Shown piece by piece: positions 1 to 9,543 of a DNA stretch of 64,000 nucleotides; position 1 is the first letter of the stretch, and every line of letters begins with the position of its first letter. A program made the translations under genes and the position numbers. Under the pieces are notes generated by a model that worked only from the letters and a program-made list of their open reading frames with translations, searched no databases and had not been told where the DNA came from. Source of the stretch: Microbulbifer elongatus (lineage in GTDB: Bacteria; Pseudomonadota; Gammaproteobacteria; Pseudomonadales; Cellvibrionaceae); assembly GCF_020524885.1 (NCBI RefSeq), contig NZ_JAIVKJ010000001.1, positions 62,001 through 126,000 on the forward strand, written 5' to 3'.

Positions 1-285
1 GTGTTAGGGCTGCGCCCGGAAAAGCTGGTCTATGCCGCCAATGCGCCGGCCAACTGGCCGCGGCTCACGGGCTCGATAGAGCTGGTGGAGAGCCTCGGTG
101 CGGAAATGCTGGTGCACCTGCGCGCAGGCTCGTCGCAGGTAGTCGCAAGGCTGCCGGGTTTGCGGGCATTTACTCCGGGCGACACCCTCGAGCTCGCCTT
201 TGATCCCGCCGCGGTCTACCTGTTTGACTCCGAGAGCCGGCAGCGTATTCGCAGTGATGGGGCCCGCGCCGGAGTGGGTGCCTGA
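1..285 (+). CDS. malK: Maltodextrin ABC transporter ATP-binding subunit, C-terminal end (partial)
   Basis: Only the last 94 codons are present; the gene starts before the window, so the GTG at base 1 is not a real start. The stretch LGLRPEKL is the hinge into the C-terminal TOBE/regulatory domain of MalK/UgpC-type ATPases (compare xGxRPEHL). The Walker A/B nucleotide-binding domain would lie upstream. The stop codon overlaps the start of the binding-protein/permease fusion by one base (TGATG), so the genes are translationally coupled. The role is inferred from the two maltose-type permeases that follow. The sugar specificity cannot be read from this fragment. Confidence 0.85.
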   Translation: MLGLRPEKLVYAANAPANWPRLTGSIELVESLGAEMLVHLRAGSSQVVARLPGLRAFTPGDTLELAFDPAAVYLFDSESRQRIRSDGARAGVGA

Positions 286-2552
286 TGCTTCCCCGAAACG
301 GTATGAGCCTGCCTGCAGGCAGGCTCCTGCAGGTCATGTTTTTTCTGCTGTTCCCGCTGTGGGGGCACGCTACTGAAACCCTCAACCTCTGGCACAGCTA
401 TCGCGGTGCCGAGCGCACCGCCTTCGAGGCGCTGATCGACGACTACAACCAAAGCCAGAGTGAGATTCAGGTCAAAGCCCTGGCGGTGCCTTTTGGCGGT
501 TACGCAGACAAGCTCTCCGCCGCACTGCCCCGCGGCCAGGGGCCGGATCTGTTTATCATCGCCCACGACCGCGTGGGTGGCTGGGCCAGCGCCGGGCAGA
601 CGGTGGCACCCATCGACCGCTATGTGAGTGAGCGAATACTGCGGCGCTTTCCCGACAAGCTGCTGGACGCCATGACCTTTGCCGGTGACCTCTATGGCCT
701 GCCGCTGAACTTCAAAAGCCCGGCACTGATCCTCAATACCGATCTCATCCAGACCGCCCCTGCTACCACCGACGAGCTGGTGGCGCTCGCCCGCCGCCAC
801 ACCGAGCGCAGCAGCGGGCGCTTTGGCCTTGCCTACAGCTACACCGAACCCTTTTTCCACGGCGCACTGATGAATAGTTTTGGCAGTGGGCCCTTCGATC
901 GCGGCGGTAGCCTGAACCTGGACAGTGAGGCCAATGTCCGCTCCCTGGAGATGCTCACTCGCTGGGTGCAGCAGGACCAGATATTGCCTGACGAGCCCAC
1001 CAGCACCCTGGTGACGAGCCTGTTCAATCAGGGGCGCGCGGCGATGGTGATCAGTGGCCCCTGGATGCTCGGGGAGATTGCCCCGCAGGTGAACTACCGC
1101 GTGGAGCCGCTCCCCATTAACAGTGAGACGGGCCAGCCGCTCGCGCCCTGGGTTGCGGTGGAAGGGCTGTTTCTTTCGCCGTGGTCGAGCAACCCCAAGG
1201 CCGCAGTGGCGGTGATGGACTTTTTAACCCGTCGCCAGTCTGCGGAAAAGATGGCCATCGAGGGTGGGCAGCTGCCCGCCAATGTCAGCGCCTTCGAACA
1301 TCCGCGTATTGCCAATGATGAAACAGCCATGGCGTTCCGCCGGCAGCTGGAAGCCGCAGTGCCCATTCCCAACCTGCCCGCCATGGCGCTTCTCTGGGTA
1401 CCTCTGGAAAATGTGCTGAAAAAAGTGGTGAAGGGCGCGGCACAGCCACATGCGGAATTGCAGTTGCTGCAGCGCCGCCTGAGTGCGGACCTGGCGCGGC
1501 TGGAACGCTCCCGCGCGCGCGGCGACGGCCCCGTGCAAATGCCCGGCTGGTTGTGGTTGGTGCCGCTGCTACTGATCGCGGTCGCGATCGGTCTGTGGCG
1601 GCGTTACCGCCGCAAGCTCACTGGTAGCTGGCGAGCAAATCGCACCGCTTACCTTTATATATTGCCCGCGATGCTGGGCATGCTGGTGCTGGTGTTTTTC
1701 CCGCTGATCTATGGGCTGCTGCTGTCGGTTACCGACACCACAGTATTCAATGAGCACACACCCTTGTGGTCGCGGTTTGTGGGGCTCGACAACTATGCGG
1801 CGATACTCGGGGATTTTCATTTGTGGCGCGGGGAGGGTAGCGAGCGCAGTCTCGATTTCGACAATTTTTATTGGACCCTGTTTATTACCGTGCTGTGGAC
1901 GGCGAGTAATGTCGCCCTGGCGGTCGGGCTTGCGCTGGTGCTGGCGCTGGCACTGGATAGGCCGATATTCGGCCGCAGCATTTTCCGCATGCTGCTGATC
2001 CTGCCCTGGGCCATTCCCAGCTATATCACCGCGCTGGTGTGGAAAGGGATGTTCCATCCGCAGTTCGGGGTGATCAATCAGGGGCTGCAAGTCCTGGGCT
2101 TTGCGCCGGTGGCCTGGTTCGACTCCATCGGTGCCAGCTTTTTCACCGGTCTGGTGACCAATGTGTGGTTGAGTATCCCGTTCATGATGGTGGTGATCCT
2201 CGGCGGCCTGCAGTCGATCCCGCGAGAGCTGTACGAAGTGGCCAAAGTAGAGGGGGCAGGGCGCTGGTTCCAGTTCCGCTCCATTACCCTGCCGCTGCTG
2301 AAGCCAGTTCTGATCCCGGCAGTGGTCCTGTCGGTGGTGTGGACCTTCAATATGTTCAACGTCATCTACCTGGTCAGCGACGGCGCCCCGGCGGGAGCGA
2401 ACGATATCCTGATCACCAAGGCCTTCCGCATTGGATTTGAAAAATACCAGTACGCCTACGCAGCCGCCTATTCCATGGTGATCCTGGCGCTGCTGTTCTG
2501 TTACGCCCTGTGGCAGACCAAAGTCAGCCGCACCCTGGAGGGCGTGCGATGA
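285..2552 (+). CDS. Fusion of maltodextrin-binding protein and MalF-type permease
   Basis: 755 residues in one uninterrupted frame. Residues 1-30 form a signal/anchor helix ending in GHATETLNLW. Residues about 33-385 are a family 1 extracellular solute-binding domain (LNLWHSYRG, ...GPDLFIIAHDRVG, LYGLPLNFKSPALILN). A helix at about 420-437 followed by an Arg-rich cytoplasmic stretch joins it to a BPD_transp_1 permease with its EAA loop near residue 655 (EVAKVEGAGRWFQFRSITLP). In E. coli these are separate MalE and MalF proteins. Fusion would tether the binding protein to the channel. The start overlaps the malK stop and the end overlaps malG by ATGA, so the three genes form an operon. Maltodextrin specificity is inferred from family resemblance and from the amylases elsewhere in the window. 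Confidence 0.9.
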   Translation: MLPRNGMSLPAGRLLQVMFFLLFPLWGHATETLNLWHSYRGAERTAFEALIDDYNQSQSEIQVKALAVPFGGYADKLSAALPRGQGPDLFIIAHDRVGGWASAGQTVAPIDRYVSERILRRFPDKLLDAMTFAGDLYGLPLNFKSPALILNTDLIQTAPATTDELVALARRHTERSSGRFGLAYSYTEPFFHGALMNSFGSGPFDRGGSLNLDSEANVRSLEMLTRWVQQDQILPDEPTSTLVTSLFNQGRAAMVISGPWMLGEIAPQVNYRVEPLPINSETGQPLAPWVAVEGLFLSPWSSNPKAAVAVMDFLTRRQSAEKMAIEGGQLPANVSAFEHPRIANDETAMAFRRQLEAAVPIPNLPAMALLWVPLENVLKKVVKGAAQPHAELQLLQRRLSADLARLERSRARGDGPVQMPGWLWLVPLLLIAVAIGLWRRYRRKLTGSWRANRTAYLYILPAMLGMLVLVFFPLIYGLLLSVTDTTVFNEHTPLWSRFVGLDNYAAILGDFHLWRGEGSERSLDFDNFYWTLFITVLWTASNVALAVGLALVLALALDRPIFGRSIFRMLLILPWAIPSYITALVWKGMFHPQFGVINQGLQVLGFAPVAWFDSIGASFFTGLVTNVWLSIPFMMVVILGGLQSIPRELYEVAKVEGAGRWFQFRSITLPLLKPVLIPAVVLSVVWTFNMFNVIYLVSDGAPAGANDILITKAFRIGFEKYQYAYAAAYSMVILALLFCYALWQTKVSRTLEGVR

Positions 2553-3469
2553 ACGTGGTCCTTGGCAGGGCAAGGCGAAGCGTGCCCAGCAGGTTCGCCC
2601 GGATACTCAGTGACATCTTCAGCTGGCGTTTTGCCCTGCTGGTGTTTGCCTCGCTGCTGGTCGCCTATCCACTGCTGTGGGTGGTCAGTCTCGCCTTCTC
2701 CGGCCAGCAGGCGCTGACGCTGGTGCAGTTGCCCGCAGATGCCAGCCCCGCACAGCACCTGCACGCCCTGATACCGCTGCCCGAGCGATGGACCCTCGAT
2801 AACTTCCGCGCGTTGCTCAGCGAGCAACCTTTTCTGCGCTGGCTCGGCAACAGTCTGGTGATTGCCCTAGCCACTACGGCGGTGGGCTTATCCCTGAGTT
2901 GCAGCGCTGCCTATGCCTTCTCCCGCTTCCGCTTTGCCGGCCGCGAGCGTGGGCTGATGCTGTTTCTGATCTCGCAAATGTTCCCGGCGGTGCTGATGCT
3001 AATCCCGCTGTATGTGATCGTGGTGCAGTGGCTGGGGCTGGGAAATTCCTGGCTGGGGCTGATCCTGGTGTATTCGATCACCGCGCTGCCGTTCTGCGTG
3101 TGGATGCTGAAGGGCTACTTTGACACGCTGCCTTACGAGATCGAGGAGTCGGCACTATTGGAGGGGGCCTCTCGCTGGACCATCTTCACCCGCATCATCC
3201 TGCCCCTGGCGCGTCCGGCCATCGCCGTCACCGGGCTGTTTGCGTTCATGACCGCCTGGAATGAGTTCATCCTCGCCTCCATCTTTATGGACGATGAATC
3301 CCTGTACACGGTGCCGGTGGGGTTGCGCTTCTTCGTCAGTGATTACGCTTCCGAATGGGGCTATTTCGCCGCGGGCTCCATTATCGTGTCTCTGCCGGTC
3401 ATGCTGTTGTTTCTGGCGCTGCAGCGCTTCCTGGTATCTGGACTCTCAGCCGGCGCGGTAAAAGGTTGA
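2549..3469 (+). CDS. malG: Maltodextrin ABC transporter permease MalG
   Basis: 306 residues from the ATG at 2549, chosen because it overlaps the upstream stop as ATGA; an earlier in-frame ATG at 2510 lies well inside the previous gene. Six hydrophobic segments are apparent. The EAA loop that contacts the ATPase is clear near residue 200 (EIEESALLEGASRWTIFTRI, then LPLARPAIAV), and the C-terminal AGAVKG resembles the MalG tail. It pairs with the permease half of the upstream fusion to form the inner-membrane channel. It is the last gene of the operon; 425 bp of non-coding DNA follows. Confidence 0.93.
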   Translation: MNVVLGRARRSVPSRFARILSDIFSWRFALLVFASLLVAYPLLWVVSLAFSGQQALTLVQLPADASPAQHLHALIPLPERWTLDNFRALLSEQPFLRWLGNSLVIALATTAVGLSLSCSAAYAFSRFRFAGRERGLMLFLISQMFPAVLMLIPLYVIVVQWLGLGNSWLGLILVYSITALPFCVWMLKGYFDTLPYEIEESALLEGASRWTIFTRIILPLARPAIAVTGLFAFMTAWNEFILASIFMDDESLYTVPVGLRFFVSDYASEWGYFAAGSIIVSLPVMLLFLALQRFLVSGLSAGAVKG

Positions 3470-3722
3470 GGGCGGAGCGGCCACACCCTGTGGCAGTATT
3501 CATCGGACCTGTGCCGTTGCCAATGGTCGACTGATTGAGTGGGCTCGACGCCGGAGTCACAGGTTGTCTATCTAGTCATTTTCCTGCCTCGGGGTAAAAT
3601 TTCGCCTCGGCCCCCAAAACTGCACCGTCCCGCCCGAAGGTTTGCGCTGAAATAGTGCAAAAATGCGTCACCTCTGTAACGTATTGATTTTTAAGGTTTT
3701 TCCCATTCCCGCTTTGCTGGGT

Positions 3723-3770
3723 TCAAGGTGGGATAGTCCATTTTTGGGTTATTTATCAAGGTGGGACGAC
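3723..3770 (+). promoter_or_regulatory. Tandem putative activator site A and promoter of the first TonB receptor
   Basis: Two direct copies of TCAAGGTGGGA lie 33 bp apart, continuing as TAGTCC at 3723-3739 and as CGAC at 3756-3770. A TATAGG at 3793-3798 could be the -10, which would place the second copy over the -35 region. The same sequence recurs before other genes of this locus (11097, 14168, 15905, 20053). The rest of the 3470-3894 gap shows no gene. A Shine-Dalgarno-like GGGGGAG precedes the ATG at 3895. The regulator is unknown; the AraC-type protein at 18732 is the obvious local candidate. Confidence 0.55.
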
Positions 3771-3894
3771 TCAAACTGGCGCGCAGCGGGAGTATAGGCT
3801 CGAGCCAGATCGGGTTATCCTAGCGTTGTCTCGAGGTCCCCGGTCCTGGCGAAATCAATAACGAAAATGACGTGACGATGGGGGAGACAACTCC

Positions 3895-6834
3895 ATGAGT
3901 AAGATGAACGAATTCAAGAAAAAATCGATCGCAGTAGCCATCGCGACCGTGGCAGGCATTAGTGGTCATGCGCTGGCACAAGAGGATCAGGGTTCCGCGC
4001 TGGAAGAAGTGACCGTAGTTGGTATTCGCGGCAGTCTGGAAAAATCTGCAGATATCAAACGCGATGCCCAAGGTGTTGTTGACGCCATCTCCGCAGAAGA
4101 CATCGGCAAGATGCCGGACACTAACCTGGCTGAGTCCCTGCAGCGGATCACCGGTGTGTCCATCGATCGTCAGAATGGTGAGGGCAGCAGGGTTACCGTG
4201 CGCGGCTTTGGTCCCGACTACAACGTCGTCACCCTGAATGGTCGCCAGATGCCTGCGGCCAACATTGAAGGTACCACCGCTTCCGCTGCTCGCTCCTTCG
4301 ACTTTGCCAATCTCGCAGCAGAAGGCGTGAGTGCAGTAGAAATATACAAGACCGGCAAGGCCGACCTGAGCACCGGTGGTATCGGCTCCGTGATCAATAT
4401 TCGCACCGCACGTCCACTTGAGATGGACGACCTGGTGTTGAATGTGGGTGCAAAGACCACTCATGACACCTCCAGCAAGACTGGCGACAGCCTGACGCCG
4501 GAAGTCTCCGGTATCTTCAGCACCAAGTTTGCCGACGACACTTTCGGTGTGGCGGTGGCTGCCTCCCACTCCAAGCGCGATAGCGGCTTCGCGAAAGCGG
4601 AAACTGGCCCGGGCTGGTACACCATTCCGGGCGGACAAGGTGACTGGGGCTCCATCGCGCCGGACAATACCAACTTCGAGAACGCCCCACAGGAGGGCGA
4701 CATCTACGCGGTGCCCCGCGGTGTGGGTTACTCATTCAACGAAGTTCAGCGCGAGCGCACCAATGCCCAGTTGACCATGCAGTGGGCGCCGCAGGATAAC
4801 TTTGAAGCCACCCTGGACTACACCTATGCCGAGCAGGACGTTGAAGAGCAGTACAACGCCATGGGTGCCTGGTTCAATGGTGTGCCGGTATCCGGCTCAT
4901 TTACCGAAGGTTCTGGCAACGGCAGCGTTGTCGCGCCGATCGTGTACACCGACGGCACCGGCTCTGACGTCACCTTCAACGCCGGCGATTGGGGGCGGGT
5001 CAATAAAAATAACTCTATCGGCCTCAACCTGGTGTGGAGTCCGCGCGAAGACCTGACGCTGGCGTTCGACTACCACAACTCCAGTGCTGAGAACGGCGCA
5101 AAAGATGAGCGTGGCACGAACAACAATATTGCCGGTGTGCAGTTCAACCGCGCGTCCACCACTGTGAATTATGGGTATGACCTCCCAGCCACGAGCTTCG
5201 AATTTATCGATGGCCAGGGTTTCGATCCGTCACAGATGCTGACCTCCGGTACCAGCTTCCGCAGCAGCTACATGAAGCACGATATCGAACAGGCCAAGTT
5301 TGACGGCACCTTTGATATCGATACCAGTGCGGTTAAAAGCATTGACTTCGGTGTTGCTCATATGGAGTCCTCCAACCGTTCCGCGTACGCGGTTGCGGAG
5401 CGCGGCACCTGGGGCGGCTACGGTACCCCGGAAGATTACGATGACTCCCTTTTTGTGCGTAAGAGCATGGCCGATGCGCTCGATCAGTTCGGCAGTGCCG
5501 ACAGTGCGGAAATGACCCCGTACTACTACGCGGCCGATTTTGACGGCATGCGCGATGCCATCTCTGCAATTGCACAGGCTAACGGGGAAACCATCAGCCC
5601 CTGCGGTACCGTCCTTTGTGTAGACGATAACTTCACCACTGACCGCATTGCGGTTGAGACCCAGCAGGCAGCCTATGCCCAGGTGAACCTGGCTTGGGAA
5701 GATGTGCCCATGCCGATGCAATTGGCGATCGGTCTGCGCTACGAAAAGACCGATATCGATGCGAAAGCAAAGGTGCCCCAATACGACTACATCGAGTGGA
5801 CCTCTGCTAACGAATTCGATGCACACGCCAACGGCGTTGGCTTCAGTGAGCAACAGGGTGGATACAGCAACCTACTGCCGAATATCGACTTCAACATTTC
5901 CCTGAATGATGACATGGTCGCACGCGCATCGGTCAGCAAGACCATTACCCGTCCCAGCTATGCCCATATTCAGGGCGGTCAGACTATCGATCCGCGTGTG
6001 CGTATCATTGACGGCACCGGTGCGCGTGGTAACCCCGACCTGAATCCGTTTGAGTCCACCAATTTCGACCTATCCTATGAGTGGTATTACGGTGAGGGCA
6101 GCTACGTTTCTGCGGGTTACTATAAGAAAAATGTCGATAATTTTATCGGCGAAGAATCGTTCATCGAAACGCCGTTCGACCTGGCGCACCCGGCCAAGGG
6201 GCCGCGCTACGAGGCGGCTGTCGCAGCCCTGGGCAGTGATGCGACCTCCGCTGAAATTCTTGCGTACATGCAGGCACAGTATGGCGACGTTATTGGTTCA
6301 GTAGCAGAAGGCGACGCTCTGGCCGAATTCAAGATACTTACCCCGGTAAATGCCAAAACGGCCAAAATCGACGGCTTCGAGTTTGCCGTACAGCATATGT
6401 TTGGTGACTCCGGTTTTGGTGGTATCGTCAACTTCACCACTGTGAATGGCGACATTGCGTATGACGACTTCAATACCAACAAAGGTGAAGGCGTTGATAA
6501 CCAGTTTGTCCTGTTTGGCTTGAGCGATTCCTTCAATGTCATCGGTTTTTATGACAAGAACGGTATCCAGGCGCGTCTTGCCTACAACTGGCGTGACGAC
6601 TTCCTGACCAACACGTTCGACGGCAACGGTGAGCGTAACCCGGTGTACACCGAAGCCTACGGCCAGCTGGATGCAAATGTGAGTTACGATATCCAGGATA
6701 ACTTCTCTGTATTTCTTGAGGGTATTAACCTGACCGACGAAACTCAGCGTTTGTACGGTCGTCATGAAAACATGGTGATTGGAGCGATCCAGTCCGGTGC
6801 CCGGTATAATCTGGGGGTGCGTTACAGCTTCTGA
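3895..6834 (+). CDS. TonB-dependent receptor (Xanthomonas/Caulobacter-type, carbohydrate)
   Basis: 979 residues. The signal peptide ends at about residue 29 (GHALAQE). A TonB-box-like segment follows (ALEEVTVVGIRGSLEKS), then the plug domain (DTNLAESLQRITGVSIDRQ, RVTVRGFGPDYNVVTLNGRQ) and a 22-strand-type barrel ending in the aromatic signal YNLGVRYSF. The GIRGSLEKSADIKRDA region is typical of receptors of the TIGR01782 group, which often sit in glycan utilisation loci. It would take up oligosaccharides across the outer membrane using TonB/ExbBD energy. The neighbouring GH16 and GH3 enzymes suggest a beta-1,3-glucan oligomer as ligand; this is inference. It is followed by a strong terminator. 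Confidence 0.93.
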   Translation: MSKMNEFKKKSIAVAIATVAGISGHALAQEDQGSALEEVTVVGIRGSLEKSADIKRDAQGVVDAISAEDIGKMPDTNLAESLQRITGVSIDRQNGEGSRVTVRGFGPDYNVVTLNGRQMPAANIEGTTASAARSFDFANLAAEGVSAVEIYKTGKADLSTGGIGSVINIRTARPLEMDDLVLNVGAKTTHDTSSKTGDSLTPEVSGIFSTKFADDTFGVAVAASHSKRDSGFAKAETGPGWYTIPGGQGDWGSIAPDNTNFENAPQEGDIYAVPRGVGYSFNEVQRERTNAQLTMQWAPQDNFEATLDYTYAEQDVEEQYNAMGAWFNGVPVSGSFTEGSGNGSVVAPIVYTDGTGSDVTFNAGDWGRVNKNNSIGLNLVWSPREDLTLAFDYHNSSAENGAKDERGTNNNIAGVQFNRASTTVNYGYDLPATSFEFIDGQGFDPSQMLTSGTSFRSSYMKHDIEQAKFDGTFDIDTSAVKSIDFGVAHMESSNRSAYAVAERGTWGGYGTPEDYDDSLFVRKSMADALDQFGSADSAEMTPYYYAADFDGMRDAISAIAQANGETISPCGTVLCVDDNFTTDRIAVETQQAAYAQVNLAWEDVPMPMQLAIGLRYEKTDIDAKAKVPQYDYIEWTSANEFDAHANGVGFSEQQGGYSNLLPNIDFNISLNDDMVARASVSKTITRPSYAHIQGGQTIDPRVRIIDGTGARGNPDLNPFESTNFDLSYEWYYGEGSYVSAGYYKKNVDNFIGEESFIETPFDLAHPAKGPRYEAAVAALGSDATSAEILAYMQAQYGDVIGSVAEGDALAEFKILTPVNAKTAKIDGFEFAVQHMFGDSGFGGIVNFTTVNGDIAYDDFNTNKGEGVDNQFVLFGLSDSFNVIGFYDKNGIQARLAYNWRDDFLTNTFDGNGERNPVYTEAYGQLDANVSYDIQDNFSVFLEGINLTDETQRLYGRHENMVIGAIQSGARYNLGVRYSF

Positions 6835-6883
6835 TGTAATGTCTGGAGTGGCGGGCAGCCGCCACTCACGTCTCACAGGATGT

Positions 6884-6913
6884 AAAGGGCGTGAGTGATC
6901 ACGCCCTTTTTTT
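6884..6913 (+). terminator. Rho-independent terminator after the first TonB receptor
   Basis: An 11-bp perfect stem (AAAGGGCGTGA / TCACGCCCTTT) with a GTGA loop is followed by a run of T. A weaker hairpin (AGTGGCGG / CCGCCACT) precedes it near 6847-6866. It separates the receptor from the halogenase-like gene, whose expression then needs partial read-through or its own promoter. Confidence 0.9.
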
Positions 6914-6945
6914 ATTTGATGTCCTTGAAGTGGGAGGGCTCGAAA

Positions 6946-8502
6946 ATGACACAGTCTCCGTTTTCCATTGTAATTCTGGGCGGAGGTGCAGCAGGCTGGT
7001 TAACCGCGGCGGTACTTGCTGCGGAACACGGTCGTGCACGCGGCGGACTCTGCGATGTAACACTGGTAGAGTCACCGGCGATTCCCACCGTCGGCGTCGG
7101 TGAGGGCACATGGCCGTCCATGCGTGAAACGCTGCGGCGTATTGGTCTCAGTGAGAAGCGGTTGTTCACCGAATGCGAGGTATCCTTCAAGCAGGGCTCC
7201 CTATTTACATCTTGGCGTTCGCATAATCCTGGCGAGCGTTACTATCACCCTTTTTCCCTTCCTCACGGGTACTTCGAACAGGATCTGGCGCGCTTCGCTG
7301 ATGCCGGCGAGTACGCTTATCGCGTGACCCCCCAAGCCGCAATCTGCGATGCCCATCTTGCTCCCAAACAGCTGGGCACACCTGAATACGCTGCAGTACT
7401 AAATTACGGTTACCATTTTGATGCAGTAAAATTCGGACTGTGTCTGCGGGATCACTGCGTCAATCAGCTTGGTATAAAGCATGTTCAGGCTGAAGTTACG
7501 CGCGTGGAGAGTGCCGAGGACGGCACAATTCGCGCACTGGTCACCGACACTGGCGAGCATTTGTGCGCAGATCTGTATGTGGACTGCTCCGGTGGTTCTG
7601 CACTGCTAATCGGTGAACACCTCAAGGTACCGTGGGTCGATAAATCGCAGGTCCTGTTCAACGATCGCGCGTTGGCAGTACAGATCCCTTATGCCAGCGA
7701 GACGGCACCCATTGCTTCCGTTACCCGTTCCACCGCTCGGGCACATGGTTGGATCTGGGACATTGGCCTGCCTACACGCCGTGGTATCGGTTCGGTTTAT
7801 TCCAGTCGATTTTGTGACACGGAAACGGCCGAAGCGGACTTGAAACAATTCCTGCGGGGTGAGTTGCCCGATGAAGACATGGGGCAACTGAAAATTCGCA
7901 AGCTGGAATTTTCCCCGGGTTACCGCGCGGAAATGTGGCGGGCCAACTGTGTGGCCGTCGGAATGTCGGCGGGCTTTATCGAGCCCCTGGAAGCATCCGC
8001 GCTCGCTCTGGTTGAACAGGGTGCGGCGCTGATCCGGGATTTACTGCCGGCCAGCGTGCAGCAGATACCGCTTGCGGCAAAGCGTTATAATCGCCAGATG
8101 CTGTCTCACTGGGACAACATCGTTGATTTTCTCAAGCTCCACTATGTGCTATCGGCGCGCACCGATTCCGATTACTGGCTGGCACATCGCGCCGAAGAAA
8201 GTATTCCAGAGTCATTGCAGGAAAACCTCGGGTTCTGGCGTCATCGCGCCCCGGCCAAGCAGGATTTCCCACAAGCACAGCCATTGTTTCCTCCTGCGAG
8301 CTATCGTTATGTACTGAATGGTATGGGCTTCAAGTGCGACTGGTTGCGTTCCCCACGGAAAGACGATGACCAGGCGCGCGCACGTGCCCTTATGGCAGAG
8401 GTTCAGAAGCAGTTGGCTGCATATAGCAACGGACTGCCGGATAACCGCCAATTGATTGCAAAAATCATCGCGCACAGCGCCACGGGAGCCGCCTTTTCAT
8501 GA
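6946..8502 (+). CDS. FAD-dependent 'tryptophan halogenase'-family protein 1
   Basis: 518 residues from the ATG at 6946, preceded by GGGAGGG. An upstream in-frame ATG at 6895 lies inside the terminator hairpin and is unlikely. The FAD-binding GGGAAGWLTA is at residues about 10-19. A Lys sits in the SFKQGSLFTSW segment (about 82), at the position of the active-site Lys of PrnA. A WIWDIG segment (about 269) replaces the usual WxWxIP, and GFIEPLEAS (about 344) covers the conserved Glu. The family halogenates indoles in PrnA/RebH. Homologues next to TonB receptors have no proven substrate, so halogenation should not be assumed. The stop overlaps the start of the cupin gene (ATGA). Confidence 0.85.
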   Translation: MTQSPFSIVILGGGAAGWLTAAVLAAEHGRARGGLCDVTLVESPAIPTVGVGEGTWPSMRETLRRIGLSEKRLFTECEVSFKQGSLFTSWRSHNPGERYYHPFSLPHGYFEQDLARFADAGEYAYRVTPQAAICDAHLAPKQLGTPEYAAVLNYGYHFDAVKFGLCLRDHCVNQLGIKHVQAEVTRVESAEDGTIRALVTDTGEHLCADLYVDCSGGSALLIGEHLKVPWVDKSQVLFNDRALAVQIPYASETAPIASVTRSTARAHGWIWDIGLPTRRGIGSVYSSRFCDTETAEADLKQFLRGELPDEDMGQLKIRKLEFSPGYRAEMWRANCVAVGMSAGFIEPLEASALALVEQGAALIRDLLPASVQQIPLAAKRYNRQMLSHWDNIVDFLKLHYVLSARTDSDYWLAHRAEESIPESLQENLGFWRHRAPAKQDFPQAQPLFPPASYRYVLNGMGFKCDWLRSPRKDDDQARARALMAEVQKQLAAYSNGLPDNRQLIAKIIAHSATGAAFS

Positions 8503-9509
8503 AGTATCCAGAGCAAATACCTTCGGTAAAGATCCGCTCTGGTGTCAACGCAGACGAGATCGCCGAAATAGTAAAGAACCGAACACATCCTTTACTCTTC
8601 AAAAGCGCGGTTTCTCACTGGCCGTTGGTTAAGGCCGCAGGCGCCAACCAGTTGAGTGAGTATTTACAAGCATTTGACCGGGGGCGGCCGGTTGTCGTGT
8701 TCCGGGCTGCGGGGGAAACAAACGGCCGCATTTTTTACAACGAAAGTATGGACGGCTTTAACTTCGAACGTGCCACCGGAAATCTTGTTGCAATTTTACG
8801 TATGCTGGAATCCGGCGCGGCAGGCAGTGACTATTGTTATATCGGCTCTACGCCGGTAGATCACCACCTGCCTGGGATGCGCGACGACAATGATCTTGCC
8901 CTGGGCGAGTACCTGCCGCTCGTTTCACTGTGGCTGGGCAATCGCACTCGTATCGCGGCACACTTCGATTTACCCGAGAATTTGGCCTGCGTTGTCGCAG
9001 GCCGTCGACGCTTTACCCTATTCCCGCCGGATCAGGTTGCCAATCTCTACCCTGGCCCGCTGGAGTTCAATCCGGCTGGTCAGGCGATCAGCATGGTGGA
9101 CTTCTACGCACCCGATTACCAGCGCTTCCCCCGATTTCGCGAGGCGATGGAAAGGGCCCAGGTCGCCGAGATGGAGCCCGGCGACATTCTCTATGTGCCG
9201 AGCATGTGGTGGCATCAGGTAGAGGGCCTTGATGAGGTCAATATGTTGATCAACTACTGGTGGCGATCAACCGAGGCCTGGTCGGGGTTGCCGCAAGATG
9301 CGCTTATGCATGCCCTTTTATCAATTGGTGGCTTGCCTGAAACGCAGCGCCGTGCCTGGGGAAACTTGTTTGATCACTTCGTGGTGAATCGGGAACGGGC
9401 GGCAGAACACATACCGCGTGCGCGACGGGGATTGCTCGCGAATCTGGATCGAGGCGCCTCCGGCAGGTTGAAAAAATTATTACTAGAAAAACTGCAAAGA
9501 ACTCCCTGA
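8499..9509 (+). CDS. Cupin-like JmjC-domain protein (putative Fe(II)/2-oxoglutarate oxygenase)
   Basis: 336 residues, starting at an ATGA overlap with the preceding halogenase-like gene. The central part matches the cupin_8/JmjC fold: HFD at residues 155-157 and His239 (PSMWWHQVEG) give an HxD...H metal triad. The core VVAGRRRFTLFPPDQV and EPGDILYVP segments are typical. Family members hydroxylate proteins or small molecules, but the substrate here is unknown. Coupling to two halogenase-like flavoproteins and a TonB receptor is a recurring arrangement in glycan loci of Proteobacteria. Confidence 0.85.
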   Translation: MKYPEQIPSVKIRSGVNADEIAEIVKNRTHPLLFKSAVSHWPLVKAAGANQLSEYLQAFDRGRPVVVFRAAGETNGRIFYNESMDGFNFERATGNLVAILRMLESGAAGSDYCYIGSTPVDHHLPGMRDDNDLALGEYLPLVSLWLGNRTRIAAHFDLPENLACVVAGRRRFTLFPPDQVANLYPGPLEFNPAGQAISMVDFYAPDYQRFPRFREAMERAQVAEMEPGDILYVPSMWWHQVEGLDEVNMLINYWWRSTEAWSGLPQDALMHALLSIGGLPETQRRAWGNLFDHFVVNRERAAEHIPRARRGLLANLDRGASGRLKKLLLEKLQRTP

Positions 9510-9543
9510 GTGAAAATGCGGGAACGATGAGAGAGAGAAATCC

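Noticed and set aside
1-3. GTG start of the first ORF
   Set aside because: The protein begins in the middle of a MalK-type domain, so the true start is outside the window.
6895-6945. N-terminal extension of halogenase-like protein 1
   Set aside because: The extension lies in the terminator hairpin and its U tract; the ATG at 6946 has a good ribosome-binding site and begins at the FAD motif.
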